37,500 nt of DNA from Bigelowiella natans CCMP2755 (Eukaryota; Cercozoa; Chlorarachniophyceae), in contig ADNK01002605.1 in NCBI GenBank assembly GCA_000320545.1, forward strand, positions 1 through 37,500, in the 5' to 3' direction. Made by a program: the position numbers and the translations under genes. Shown here piece by piece: positions 14,760-25,769 of this stretch. How positions within the stretch are numbered: position 1 is the first letter of the stretch; every line of letters starts with the position of its first letter. Below the pieces are notes generated by a model that had not been told where the DNA came from, made no database searches, and saw nothing but the letters and a program-made list of their open reading frames with translations.

Positions 14760-15551
14760 TGGGTGGACAAAAATGATGGCAACGGACACGTGGTGGAAGA
14801 AGAAGTACTCAATTGGAGCTCTTTCGGATACCACGTTGAATCCTCACTGGAACACAAATGGCATGACACAACTAGGTCGTGGAACAGAGTGTCCTTGTAC
14901 CGCCGACTCAGTTTGATCACGACCAAATTGCTTGGAGCGGAACACCCTGCAACACGTGCTACAAGCAAGACACTAAAAAACAAATTGAACACACACAACA
15001 AAAACGATCATGCGGATCGCTACATCCAACTTTGAAACAAACTGGTGCCAAGAGGGAACAAAGGCCATGCATTTGAAGAAACTTGGTTTCATGCCTGGCT
15101 CTCGCACAACAGGAATCACATTGAAGCTGCCAAGCATTGCCACATCATGGATGCGCGCCATCTGTGGTGTTGGCAACCTTGGAACTTTTTTGCTGTCCAG
15201 AGGACAACGCACAAAATTGGAAGCAATGTGCGACACATGCAACACATTGCAAGACATGGACCACATTCTGCAATGCAGAAAATGCGGACCACAGAGACTC
15301 AGAATCAACAAACAACTGACGGCCATCATGGATCGCAACGATGAGACTACGCGTCTCACAACCGCAGAAAAAGCAACTCGCAAAGCTGCGCGCAAAGCAC
15401 GACATGCTAGACCAAATCATGATGCATTTTCATGCATGCAACATGTGACCAAGGAAACAAACAGACACAATTTAAGCGCTGTAGCCGCTGCATTGCACAG
15501 CTACATTAGGATGATCATTGAAAAAATTTAAACATTTCATTACATCCGTCT
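14760..15551 (+). mobile_element. 3' part of a non-LTR-type retroelement (decayed)
   Basis: The open frame 15010-15531 encodes a basic, helical C-terminal region with a zinc knuckle of the kind found near the end of LINE-type polyproteins: CDTC, then HILQC about 11 residues on, followed by QRLRINKQL. Upstream (about 14760-15000) a coding-like stretch is in another frame, so the copy looks frameshifted. The 5' boundary is uncertain. The stop TAA (15529-15531) lies 20 bases before the terminus ACATCCGTCT (ends 15551). That terminus recurs at 29439-29497 and, inverted, at 29985-30062, which fixes the 3' end and shows no poly(A) tail. No catalytic reverse-transcriptase motif is within the fragment, so the class is inferred. 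Confidence 0.65.
15010..15531 (+). pseudogene. Retroelement C-terminal ORF with CCHC-like zinc knuckle
   Basis: 173 residues from the first Met to TAA, though the true frame begins upstream and is broken near 15000. Features seen: MRAICGVGNLGTFLLSRGQ, the Cys/His cluster CxxC-x7-H-x3-C, then a Lys/Arg/Ala-rich helix (KATRKAARKARHA). LINE-type polyproteins often end with a Cys/His knuckle in this position. Called a pseudogene because the preceding coding stretch is out of frame and no RT core is present. Confidence 0.55.
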
Positions 15552-15734
15552 CATATATGTGGCAGTCAGTGTATTGTACCCATGCACATTGACAAAGTCT
15601 AGAAGTTACGAATCTAGGAATGGCGTTGGAATGGAATAAATCACGCACTCAAGCACTCTGTACCACGTACAATTATACCCGGTTCATTGATGAGAGAGCG
15701 CCATAAGAAAGAAGTCGCCGTGTCGTGATTGTCA

Positions 15735-17015
15735 TCACCGTTTTTGAGACACAAATGTGGCTTTGCCCTTTGTCTCACTAGAATCTCGATAGTCGTCCCC
15801 AATCTGAATACATGTACGTACGACAATGACGATAGCTTTCATTATCAAAGCATGCTCAAAATTTAATACTTGCTGAGTAGGTAAACATTGTGTGTAGTTA
15901 GTAGCATTTCCCTGTGACACGGCGACAAGGCAGTACAAAACACAGAGTAAAACTCGAAACTTCCCAACAACATGTTGTCTGCAAATGAACTTGTGTGTGA
16001 AATCATTGTCAAGCTTTAGAATACGTTGGTTCTTACTTCTGCAAATAGCTCCTCTATCTCATCATCCATGCCAGAATAGGAATGACTTCTGAAGTATTAA
16101 TCAAACAAACACAACGAAGGCAGCTTCATTGGTTTCTATTCTGATAAGCTGTGCTGCTAGCCCTTCTTATTCCGCCATTTATTTGAATAATCCGAAATTT
16201 AATATCATGTCACCAAATGACTAATTTTCCCTCCCCCGTACTTGTGCAGGTATTCGTTGATTTCTTTGAGCTTTCGGATCATCTCAGTGGTGATGCTTCG
16301 GTGGGTGGCCAAATCTTCATCAGCTGCTGCCGACAGGCTATTATTTCCCCTTTCTCCTCGCCCTGGGTGGGAAGCAGCAGCAGAGCTCACAGGGGGGTTC
16401 ATTCTGCCCGACGGGGGCGTCGTGTTTGTCATTTTGTCTGGGCAGACGGCTTGGGGGGGGGGGGATAATTGGGAAAGGAAATCCTGGCCCATTGTCTGGA
16501 GATACTCGCTCTCGTTGGCGCTGCTGACTCCGAACTCCTGGTGATGATGATGATGATGACCATGATGACGACGATGATGATGATGATGGTGATGATGATG
16601 AAAACATGATGATGAATAACGATACGATGATGAATATATGATGATGATGATATGAGGGTGCCAATGCAACTGAAGAGTGGATATTGATATTCCAACGTAC
16701 CGCGAACATCGTAGAGTTGCGATACTTTGCGTACGCCTCAGCCTGTAGAAGATAACAACCATATTGATTACATTTATATTATCTATTTTGTATTCATCGC
16801 ATTTGATTTTCCAAACAAGATGTTCAACCAGGATGAAAGCTGCAGATGAAATCAGCAACACAAGTCCATGACTGGCTTCGGAGGGATCACGATATATATA
16901 CTACGTTGGCGAGTAATAATTATAGCAGAAAAGGGAGATGGGGAAAAAGGCGACCTCTTGCCACCATCGTTTCGTATCGAAGCGCCACTTCAGGAACCTG
17001 GATAAACGAAGAATT

Positions 17016-17070
<55 letters not shown>

Positions 17071-17258
17071 TTTGGACAAATACACCGATATGCGATATAA
17101 GAGATTGGCAAAGAAATGTTGGTGCATGTGCTCGTCGAGGAGCCTGTGATTCGGGCAGCAGCGTGGGACGAAACACAAATCAATCTGGGTTCTCAATCTC
17201 TCTCTCTCTCTCTCTCTCTAATACCCCCCCCCCACCCCCCCCCCCAACACACATATAA

Positions 17259-17299
<41 letters not shown>

Positions 17300-18076
17300 G
17301 TAAATGATTCCGAATGTGTGCATACTACTCGACATGCACAAAGTAACTCTTATCGTTTCATTGATCATCGTCAATTGCTCTTCTCTCTCTCCTTCTCTAT
17401 CGTTTTCATCATCCATTGGGGAGCTGTGTGTTTCTGGTCAGTACTTTGCTTTGTTCAAGAGTCTCTTCATACGTCGTCGCGACTCCCTCACTCCCCTTGC
17501 AACAGAATCACAACAGTAAGATTTGCCCTTCAACGTGCACAACGAATCCCTCCCACCCCATTTGTATTTGTACCACAACTTAGCGTCTAGCTCCTGAAAT
17601 TCATCGTCAAAACCACGATAGTCATATTCTTCTCGCATTGTATTTAACAACCTGAACACACGCACACACACGCGTACACGCACACGCATCTATGAATACA
17701 CACGGACAGAAGAAATGAATGTGTGTGTGTGTGTGTGTGCGTGTGCGTGTGTGTTATTCTATCTGCGAGAGAGTTATAATATCGGTAGGTATGGTTGGTG
17801 AAGTCCTCACTCTTCCACTTGAATCACGATGCGCAAGTGCTCTTGGTCCTCCTACAAGATACCATCACAACAACAACAACAATAACAACAACAATAACAA
17901 ACAACAACAATAACAAACAATAACAACAACAACGTAACAGCGATGGGTCATTGTCATTCAACACCATCTTTATCATAATTGCCAAAAACAAGAATGGATG
18001 TGAATTTGGGAGGGTTCATGCCACAAGCTATTCGAATATTTAGCTGCAAATTCGATAATACGATGCAGATGTTACA

Positions 18077-18155
<79 letters not shown>

Positions 18156-18550
18156 CGCTTATATGCTTCATTCACTTATTATTAAAGAAGTTTATATAAT
18201 ACCCTAAATCCCCCGTCCTCGCCCTGCTGGTGTGTCTGGGTGGGATGACCCCCCCTCCCACCACCATTGTCCCCCCCCGTTCTCATGCTCATATCATCTC
18301 TCTTTGCCTCGGTCCCTCGTCCTTCCCCCACAGCGTTGGTTTCATCGTACTCTGCAGCAGCTGTCGCAGCAACATAGTTATAGTACGCATCGTCCTTTCC
18401 TGCATCGCCTCTTCCATCCACCCCCCCCCCAGCTTCCTGGCCAACGGTTTGTGTCGTTGTCGCAACCATCGAAACAGCAAAGGGGCTTATTCCAGAACGA
18501 GATGGGGGCACCTCGCTGGGAACTATGGAATCATGGGGTTCTGAAACAAC
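15735..18550 (-). CDS. Unrecognised multi-exon gene (model B)
   Basis: Nine exons in transcription order: 18203-18550, 17811-17851, 17492-17651, 16955-16997, 16772-16839, 16701-16742, 16242-16537, 16037-16088, 15735-15872, all in matching phase, ending TGA at 15735. The product is about 300 residues. It has a low-complexity Gly/Asp/Thr/Ala-rich N-terminal exon, a charged middle (EEYDYRGFDDEFQELDAK, KLWYKYKWGG), a Pro/Ser segment (QLSPPPQAVCPDK), and charged helical segments (TTEMIRKLKEINEYLH, MDDEIEELFAE). No family recognised. No start codon is visible in frame before 18550; the first exon needs a partner upstream, possibly the neighbouring model at 18599-20165. Introns carry (TA)n, (CAA)n, (TGA)n and a 20-base poly(G/C) tract at the first acceptor. 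Confidence 0.55.
17018..17070. repeat. (TA)n(GA)n microsatellite
   Basis: About 33 bases of TA followed by 20 bases of GA, inside the intron 16998-17491 of gene model B. A second (TA)n tract lies at 17260-17294 in the same intron, next to a C-rich tract at 17226-17246. Confidence 0.9.
18082..18155. repeat. Compound (TA)n(GT)n microsatellite
   Basis: TA repeats with one interruption, then GT, inside the intron 17852-18202 of gene model B. Confidence 0.9.
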
Positions 18551-18556
18551 CTGATC

Positions 18557-18576
18557 GGGGGGGGGGGGGGGGGGGG
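18557..18576. repeat. 20-base poly(G) (sense poly(C)) tract at a splice acceptor
   Basis: On the gene's strand this is C20 followed by GATCAG and exon 18203-18550, so the homopolymer serves as the polypyrimidine tract. Its length is likely to vary between individuals or reads. Confidence 0.85.
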
Positions 18577-18598
18577 AATAGGCGCGGGGTTTAGCTTA

Positions 18599-20165
18599 TC
18601 ATGATGTGAGGGGGAACGAGGCGGGGAGTAGATATGATTTCAAAGTCTCCAACATTTGATTGCCTCTTCGAGGAGTTTCTAAAGAAGAGAGAGGACGAAT
18701 AGGTAGGTGATAACGTCGATAACTTTCTTTTCTGCTATATGCCCTATAACCGTGCTGCAGGATGAAAATCATCAGCGTTTATAGTGTGCGTAGGAAGTGT
18801 CAAAAACTCTCTATCTATTGTTTGCCCATTCCCGTTTTTCTCCCCCACCCCCCGTCTCAGACAAGTTGCGAGAGCTGATCCAAAAGCCCCTCCACAATCG
18901 CGTTCTCGTTTAATCCTTTCTGCTCATCCAATATCTGACGGGAAGAAGGAGAGGAGGGGGGTGGAATCGATTAGGCAAAAAGACGATTCGACAGCAGCCA
19001 TTCGATAGCAGCTAGCGTATCAGTATTCTATCCCTATGAAAGTCAGTTTTCGTGAAAAATACAGATGTAGCTGTATTTTCCCTCCTCTAAGAAACAGCGT
19101 GTAGTGAAGGAACATACGAAGAACTACTCTCATCATCTACAGCTTCCGAACGATTATTTTCAATGTACCTGACACTCTTCCACAGCCTGCCGCAACACAT
19201 CGCCAATTCGACGCACAACCCACCTTTAGTAAAATGTATTTAACATCTTAGCAGAAACATCCCTATCCATCATGCCAGAGTCGAGATTCTACTCATATAT
19301 CGTTCCAATTCAGTGGTTTCTTCACACTTTTCGCGCATGCGACTCTTATACAGATTTGCCAGCTTCTTCTGTTCTTCTGTAGTGTGACGGCCCTTGATTA
19401 AAAATAATCATTTTAGAACATCCTTTAACACACGCACACGTGATGATGGTGAGGAATCTTTTGAAACGAGTGAATGGCATTATTTTGATTACCGCTGTAA
19501 GATCCTCCGGAATGGTGATCGTCCTCCACTTCTTCAGCTCAGCTATACCATCAATCTCCTCCTCAACATTAAAAGAGAAGTCCTTCGTCCTCTCCATCCT
19601 ATCTTCCCTTCTTAGCTGTTTCTCCAAAGACTTAAGCTCTCCCCTCCCTGTTAACGCTGAAGGCATCGAAGCGGATAAATTTCTCTGACCACCGGCGCTC
19701 ACTCTCCGCATATTCTCCCAATCGAAATTGAGTGAATCGGGTCGGGGGGGGGGTTGCATCGTCCGAGGTGGTAGAGGTGGAAGAGATTCGTCTCCATCAC
19801 CATCCTCTTCGGTTGTGTCAAATTGACGATTGAACTCTCTTTTTTTGCTGCCAACTGGGGGTGATGAGCCTTGCTCCAGGAAACGATTCGGTGGTTTGGC
19901 AGAAGGAGGCCCGTGATCTGTCGAGAAAGTGGCGGATATCTGAGAAGGGCTGAGATGGAATGCGTAGCAACGACGACGATGATCGTGATAATGATACGAG
20001 ACAGAAGGGAGACCGACTGCGTTTTCCCAGCACCTTCCGCTGCTGCACATTGGTGGCATGCATGTTGAGTGGCAAGTTCAGCGAATGTGTACGATGACCT
20101 GCTGATGAGGAATCAATGCTATCAATATTAGTTCCACCAGCTCCCACAGCCCTCTGCCTGATCAT
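18599..20165 (-). CDS. Unrecognised multi-exon gene (model A)
   Basis: Six exons in transcription order: 20034-20165, 19493-19939, 19328-19392, 19169-19223, 18863-18934, 18599-18754, phases 0, 0, 2, 0, 0, about 308 residues, ending TGA. The start ATG at 20165 directly follows an in-frame TGA. The large second exon is polar, with a Pro-rich run (SLPPLPPRTMQPPPRPD) and charged helical stretches (ELKSLEKQLRREDRMERT, FNVEEEIDGIAELKKW). Later exons give EEQKKLANLYKSRMREK and ILDEQKGLNENAIVEGLLDQ. No family recognised; a coiled-coil or scaffold protein is a guess. Alternatives: exon 1 may end at 19998, exon 3 may read on to a TGA at 19270 giving a shorter protein, and the last exon may splice on to model B. 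Confidence 0.5.
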
Positions 20166-20897
20166 TCACAGGGACATTTTGATTTCCAACACAAAAATTA
20201 GAGGATTGGTAAGCTATAAGAATGGCACTTTTTTTCATTATCCAGAGGTTTTTCTCACGCAACTCATCGTTAATGCACCTTTGCACCACAGAGAAATCCC
20301 CACCGTACGCCATTATGTAGCACAGCCCCCCTGTAGAAAGTGTACTTATCAACCCGAAGATCGTGGATGGAAAAGAATGGTGCTTCGTGCATGAGAACGT
20401 GCTTTCCAATCTTTTACTTTCGCAATTAATCAGAAGTAAGGAGGGGATACGAACAACATTCGTACCCCCTCCCCAAAAATTGGATTATTTTTCCTGGAAT
20501 TTTAGAACCTAGAAGATGCGCCACGAGGAGACCACGCAAGGCTTTCCGGCGCCGTGCCGAGGCGGGAGGCATCGCGAGAATTTCAGATTTAAGTTTGAAG
20601 TATTTTCTTCATATTCTGGACTTGCGACACTATATTTGATGATGAAGCTATGGAAAAATACCTGGGTTTTTCGACGCGTAAAAAGAACAATTGTGCATGT
20701 AAATCTTCAGAAAATGTGTTCTCTTGATGCAAGCACAAATATTTTCCAGATTGCTTCCATCCAACGATCAGTTAAGTCCTGGATTTGTGTACTGCATAGG
20801 GGAAAATTGCTTGACGCAATATAAAAACCTAATGCGTCCATTGGACATTTTTTAATCGATGAAACCTCGGTAAAGTCAAGTCTCAGTTTTCGCAGCC
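20166..20897. other. Region between divergent genes, possible extra exons
   Basis: On the minus strand a frame after a good acceptor (near 20340) stays open for over 50 codons (for example MAYGGDFSVVQRCINDEL). It could be an upstream exon of model A but could not be joined in phase. On the plus strand, 20516-20605 is an ATG-initiated open stretch ending at a GTATTT donor that would also join the next gene in phase. Neither is confident. Confidence 0.3.
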
Positions 20898-21752
20898 ATG
20901 CGACGTCGATCCAGAGCACTTCTGGTAACAACAGACGGGAGGGGAGGGGAGCGGGGAAGGCACTGTAAGCACGGTTTGATTATATCGGTGATATTTGTAT
21001 ATCTGTACTTGTCAATCTGCCAGTAATTTATTCTATTTTCGAAAATAAACTTACAAATGTATTCGAAAACCTCGCCACTCATAATTCGCGTTTTTGTCGT
21101 TGTCCAACTATCCCCAGGATGGAGGGTACAAACGCATGGGAGCTCGACAATTCATGAAGATTAGCAATCTGAAAGAAACCAGAAGTTACTTTTCTACAGG
21201 TGATGTTCGCCTTTATCCTTTATATTCGCGTATTCGCCCGCTTAGACATATGTTTTTTACCGTGAATGGTTTCGCAGGTGCTCTTCAGTCTTGTAAATTT
21301 CAGTGGAGCCGCTGTCCAAGCTCTTCATTATCTTGTGCATTTGCTACGTCGTCGTCGACAACGCGTTCCCTGATACAGAAAGAGAGTCTGAACAGAAGTG
21401 ACCCAATCGTCAGAGCGTCTCTTACCGGCTTCGTGCAGAAGCACTTGCAGGTATGGTGTAGCTAGGACTAGAGGAGGGGTCTATCACCCCAAAGAGAAAG
21501 AAAACTAGCATCTATCCATCTGCATTCGATTGTGGGTAATTGCCTCTAATAGAGCCTTTCATGTTCATATTATCCGAACTTTCAGCTGATGACTGACAAC
21601 GAATTAAAAGAGATGCAGAAAATCTTAAAGCTAAATGACAAGCGGTTAGAACACAATTTTCATGAAAAATTATTAATAGGTGCATTATAAAATTGTTGCA
21701 TATCATTTTTTTGTCAGCTTTCTGTGCTCTATCTGAAATAATACATGCTTGA
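20898..21752 (+). CDS. Small mitochondrial-type protein, possibly SDHAF2/Sdh5-like
   Basis: Five exons (20898-20924, 21118-21199, 21278-21450, 21586-21679, 21718-21752), all phases agreeing, 136 residues, TGA stop. Exons 2-5 are well supported; the 9-codon first exon (MRRRSRALL) is chosen because it ends at a GTAACA donor in the right phase and completes a basic, acid-poor presequence ending near RSYFSTG. The C-terminal half (RSLIQKESLNRSDPI, LTGFVQKHLQLMTDNELK, MQKILKLND) follows the helical pattern of the SDH5 family, which promotes flavin attachment to succinate dehydrogenase. The match is to spacing and hydrophobic pattern only; the Arg-Gly-x-x-Glu motif expected in that family is not clear. 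An alternative first exon is 20516-20605. Confidence 0.5.
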
Positions 21753-23170
21753 TGCCGCATCATGGAACACACATTAGGCTCAAAATGTACCTCGACAGTG
21801 GCATTACACCACCACAGCTAAGAGGTAATACAACATCGGCGACACTGCGCCAATTCCACAGATTTTGGGTCACACAAGGAAAAGAGTACAAGTAGATTTG
21901 GCCTGTGAAATTAATGAGTATTTAGGATGCGATGCATGTAGCACAACTAGCACAATTTTGAATGCTACTACCGCGATGCATGAAAGCGCAATGTGACTGC
22001 ATTAGTGCCACGTTGCTACCTACCATCATGTGCATTCTAGCATTGTGCACACAGAGACATGTCTCAATGGCACATCATTGCATGCACACAAAATTACATG
22101 TAGCTAAATGCTGTCAACAATGCCATGATGCAACCCAAATCTGTTCCTTGCAGCTCCAGAGCTTCTGTTGCACCTTGCACTGTGCTGCTCTAGTGCTTGA
22201 ACACTGCTGCTCAGTCTGGATTCTCCAGCAGTGTCGAACAATGAATCTGAACGCCAGAGCGAGCAAAGTGCGATCGCCGCAGACGCGCACGGTCCAATCG
22301 GCATTGCACAGCATCACTCGTTGCGTTCTTGTGAGCGGATGATGGCAGTGGAGATGAAAAACACGTGCGTTGCGACGCATTGCCAGATTGTCCGCGCAGC
22401 GTGCAATGCAATTGACGTGTGCAGCATCCAGGCATGCTAGCATGCCAGCATGCCCAGATCTGGAGATGCGCTGGTGCGTGCAAAACTGCCACTGATGATG
22501 AACGTGCAACAACGATGTGCAACACGTCAACGCAACGAGTTCTGGAATTGTGATGCCACGTTGTTGTGATCAGATCACCTGCATGCCATGTGGTGCAACT
22601 TGGCAACCGCCTTGCTAGCTTGATGGTGCAGCTGAATTTGTGTGAATCCCGATGAGGTTTCAACAAAGCGGCCCTCATTGCATTGGTGTCATTTGAAGGA
22701 GCATGGAAAATGGATGACATGGTCGATTGGTCGATTGATTTTGTTCGTTGAATGGCTGAATGAAGCGTTTCGACATTCCAACAAGATGCATGGAAGTTCC
22801 TCGAGTGTGAATTCACAAAATTCTTCGTTCATTCATTCTTTCATTCATTCTTTCATTCATTGCAATGCAGAGTTTTCGTGGGGGAAATTTTTGTGCGACT
22901 TGGTCTTCAACATGAGACTCGCTGTTTGCACAGCCCAAAGTGCGATGCCACGCTGTGATCAATGCAATTTGCAGAACCGCACTGCTTCCATTTGATGGCA
23001 CTGCTTCCATTTGATGCACCACTTACTTGTCCAAGGAATTCCCATCGATTTAGAACCAAAGACTTTCCAAAAACATTGTCGCAGTTGAACAGTGACGGAT
23101 TTTTAATCAAACAAGCGCAAATCCTCGAATCTGTGCTCCATTTCCACACGCCCGACGCACGAGCCGCATC
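21753..23170. other. Intergenic, repeat-like
   Basis: No exon could be supported. A 201-codon open frame at 22211-22816 (-) is rich in His, Ser, Arg and Cys, has no motif, and is probably chance. The region holds a TCATTCATTCTT-type tandem at about 22829-22862, a 19-base tandem duplication at 22981-23016, and sequence words shared with 35.2-35.6 kb. Confidence 0.4.
22981..23016. repeat. Two-copy tandem repeat, 19-base unit
   Basis: ACTGCTTCCATTTGATGGC is followed immediately by ACTGCTTCCATTTGATGC. It is non-coding and looks like a recent slippage or repair duplication. Confidence 0.8.
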
Positions 23171-24767
23171 ATGGAGTCCTTCGTGCTGGCTTGGCTTATC
23201 AGTGACACATTGAAATCTCTTGCTGCCCTAGGAGTTGCGGTGTACGCAGCGATTTTGATAAAGAGAGAAACAAAATCAATTTACATTTATCGGATTCGTT
23301 GGTACAGAATTTAAGTTCATCAAAATTTGATGCAAATGTTAAATTAATATTGTATTGCTTCTTTAAAGGGTTAGCTTTGCAGCGGCAGTTGTGATGATTC
23401 CCTGGTAAATATGGTTCTACATGAGCAGCCGTTTCATCGATTCAGAAAGACTGATTGTATTTATTTATCTGATCAGGTTTCTGGTACCTGCTGAAACTCA
23501 TCTCACATGATAATTTCTTGAAAAACATGAACTGTAACATGTTTACAGCTAGTCCATGATCCTTGGAAATCCGACTGGAGAATACATCTTTCCTTATCAA
23601 ACAGTGTCTTTGTAAGTTCACACTATGTCCAATATAAATTAGAGTAGATGTAATCAACTCATTTCCTCAGATATTCGAGATCGTCTTAGTTTGGGTAACG
23701 TGGCAAATCAGACAATAGAAGTTTGAAGTTTGTGGAAATGACTATTACTTTAATTAGTACATTGCACTATTGATCGCGAAAGTTCACTATGCAGCTGTCA
23801 ATCTTTCGACAGAGATTCCCGCGTTTGGAAGAACGTATACATCCTTAGGTGTGGACAAAGAATATACCTCGTGGATTGAGACTGATTTTACATTGTGTTC
23901 TGCTCTCCATCATTAGGAATTGCGGGGAATACACTCATCGTGGTTATATCATGGATTGCAACGATTATATTCGATGACCTTCGATGGGATTCTCTGAAAT
24001 TTGTAGCCATTTCGGTTACAGCATCATTCGGAGGATTCCTATATGTTTATTCTCTAGCAAATCTTTATCACATTCTCAAAGAAAAGTATGAGCAGGAGGA
24101 AATAATTCTATATCCTACGAGTAAGCAAACATTAGATGAAAAGGACTCAATGGAAAAGAGTCCTGTGATTGGAAATAACGTCACGGAAAGTATGAGCAGT
24201 ACACCCAGAAGAGCGTCGTCTAAAAATTCCAAATACACAGAGAAGAGTGAGAGCCATGAGCCTCCAAGTCAAAATCAATTTTTTTTTCAAAATAAAGCTC
24301 TACTCGCTCCAGGACAATCAGAAAATACCCCCACTAATCCAGTCGCATCCATATCTTCCGTACCAAGGAATATTAAAAAAGTAGAAATGGGAAAAATGGA
24401 GTACTCAGGAAGGAAGACTTACGATCCGAGTGGAAGCAATTTAACCATGAGGTTGAATGAAGAAGTGCAAAGGAGCAAAATAACACGTTCAAGACTGCAA
24501 AAGTCCAAGCTGACTCGCCGTGAAAGGCTCGGGAATGTTTTAAGTAGGATCCGCTCTCTTATGGTTGTTGGAGCAGTGATGCTAATGACAGTGACCGGAG
24601 GAGGATTTTATCAGGCTTGGAATGTTTTTCAAATGGGAATCTCATTTTCTCAAGGTAGTACTCAAGAAAGTGAAGAATACAACCCTGCCCAAGATGTAGG
24701 GTACTGGTTCGCTATATTAGTAACGTTATATTTTGCCCACTATGCTTCGCATGCAAAATCTTCCTAG
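23171..24767 (+). CDS. Multi-pass membrane protein of unknown family
   Basis: Exons: 23171-23301, 23369-23483 (or 23369-23404 plus 23429-23483), 23549-23611, 23671-23694, 23813-23834, 23917-24767; phases agree, TAG stop. About seven or eight hydrophobic segments are visible, for example LAALGVAVYAAILI, VSFAAAVVMIPW, RLIVFIYLIRFL, IFEIVLVW, NTLIVVISWIATIIF, VAISVTASFGGFLYVYSL, then a polar Ser/Lys-rich loop of about 150 residues, then LMVVGAVMLMTVTGG and YWFAILVTLYFAHYASH. This suggests a polytopic receptor- or transporter-like protein, but no family is recognised. An in-frame TAA at 23405-23407 must be skipped by a 24-nt intron or marks a defect. The 24-nt and 22-nt exons are the least certain. 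Confidence 0.5.
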
Positions 24768-25769
24768 GGATTAACACTAGGTACTTAATCAAGCTTTGTC
24801 ATTTCCCAAATTTAAGTATAAAAGGTACTACACTTAAAATGTACATATTTCGCAATATAAACGCTTCATCCCTCATCTATGATTTGGAGCATACAGTTCC
24901 AAGATTGTAAATATTAAGGACTGCATGCAACAAGATGATGAGTCTGAGTCAATGAATGACATTGTTGGAGTTAATATGGAAAAATATTCTTCGATCTATT
25001 CTGACTACATGAAAGAAAGTAGAAACTATGATATGCAAAAATGTCAATAACATACCACAGTTGCATACCACACTTCACTGAACCAGTGCATCAGTGCTGT
25101 GAAGACTGCGCAGCTAGCTAGCTACAGCATTGGGTAACTACTTCTGAAGTCTCTGTATCGAGGCGTGCGCATTGCCACAGCTGTGTTTACAAAACATGCA
25201 GAAACAACATCCACATCCACAAGCATCGGATGCATTATCACGGCTAGCTGTACACACATGTATGAAGACAATCTTTTCAGATGCTCAAACACAGAGAACT
25301 ATGCTGACGCAGCACGCTGAGCAACGACTCAATCAGTTCTAGAGTTCTTAGATTCGCACGAATCTTTTGTCTAGTTGTCTCGATGTCCACATGCATGGTG
25401 CTTGTGTGCCTGCACCTCCATGCTGCATGCTAGGCCTTGTAGTCGCAGAAATGGGCCGCAATGACAGTCTAGCAATGTAGCTTGCTAACTTGATGGGAAC
25501 TGGAACTCAATCATTCGACCAACAAATCCATGCAAGCGCTGCGACTAGCAGCAGTGCATGCGTAAAACGCAATCCGGTGGTTTCTACCCCTGCGTCTATC
25601 TTTACAAGATATCAGACCAACACAAAGTAGCGATACAACTCTGATTTAGTTGCTAACATCGGTCCCTTCCAGGCTTCGTCCCTGTCTTTATGGAAGGGAT
25701 CTAGTCCCATGTGCCCTCGTCGACGGCCAGTTTTTGCCGTATAGCTAACATAAATTTCACACCAGTCTA
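24768..25769. other. Intergenic
   Basis: No exon supported. A TATAAAAG word at 24817-24824 has no gene in position to use it. From 25100 on the sequence is rich in GCTAGCT, TGCATGC and similar words, resembling 29.5-29.8 kb in style, but no alignable repeat was found by eye. Confidence 0.35.

Noticed and set aside
15787-15804. 18-base GTACGT...TTCAG segment that could be a tiny intron in model B
   Set aside because: The frame reads through it without a stop, so no intron is needed.
22211-22816. 201-codon minus-strand ORF
   Set aside because: Composition dominated by His, Ser, Arg and Cys, no motif, no splice partners, and overlapping open frames on the other strand.
23405-23407. Reassigned TAA codon (variant genetic code)
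   Set aside because: TAA, TAG and TGA all terminate well-supported genes here (Rab1, GrpE, the SDHAF2-like gene), so a local explanation is preferred.
24817-24824. TATAAAAG after the membrane-protein gene
   Set aside because: No supported gene starts within a plausible distance downstream.
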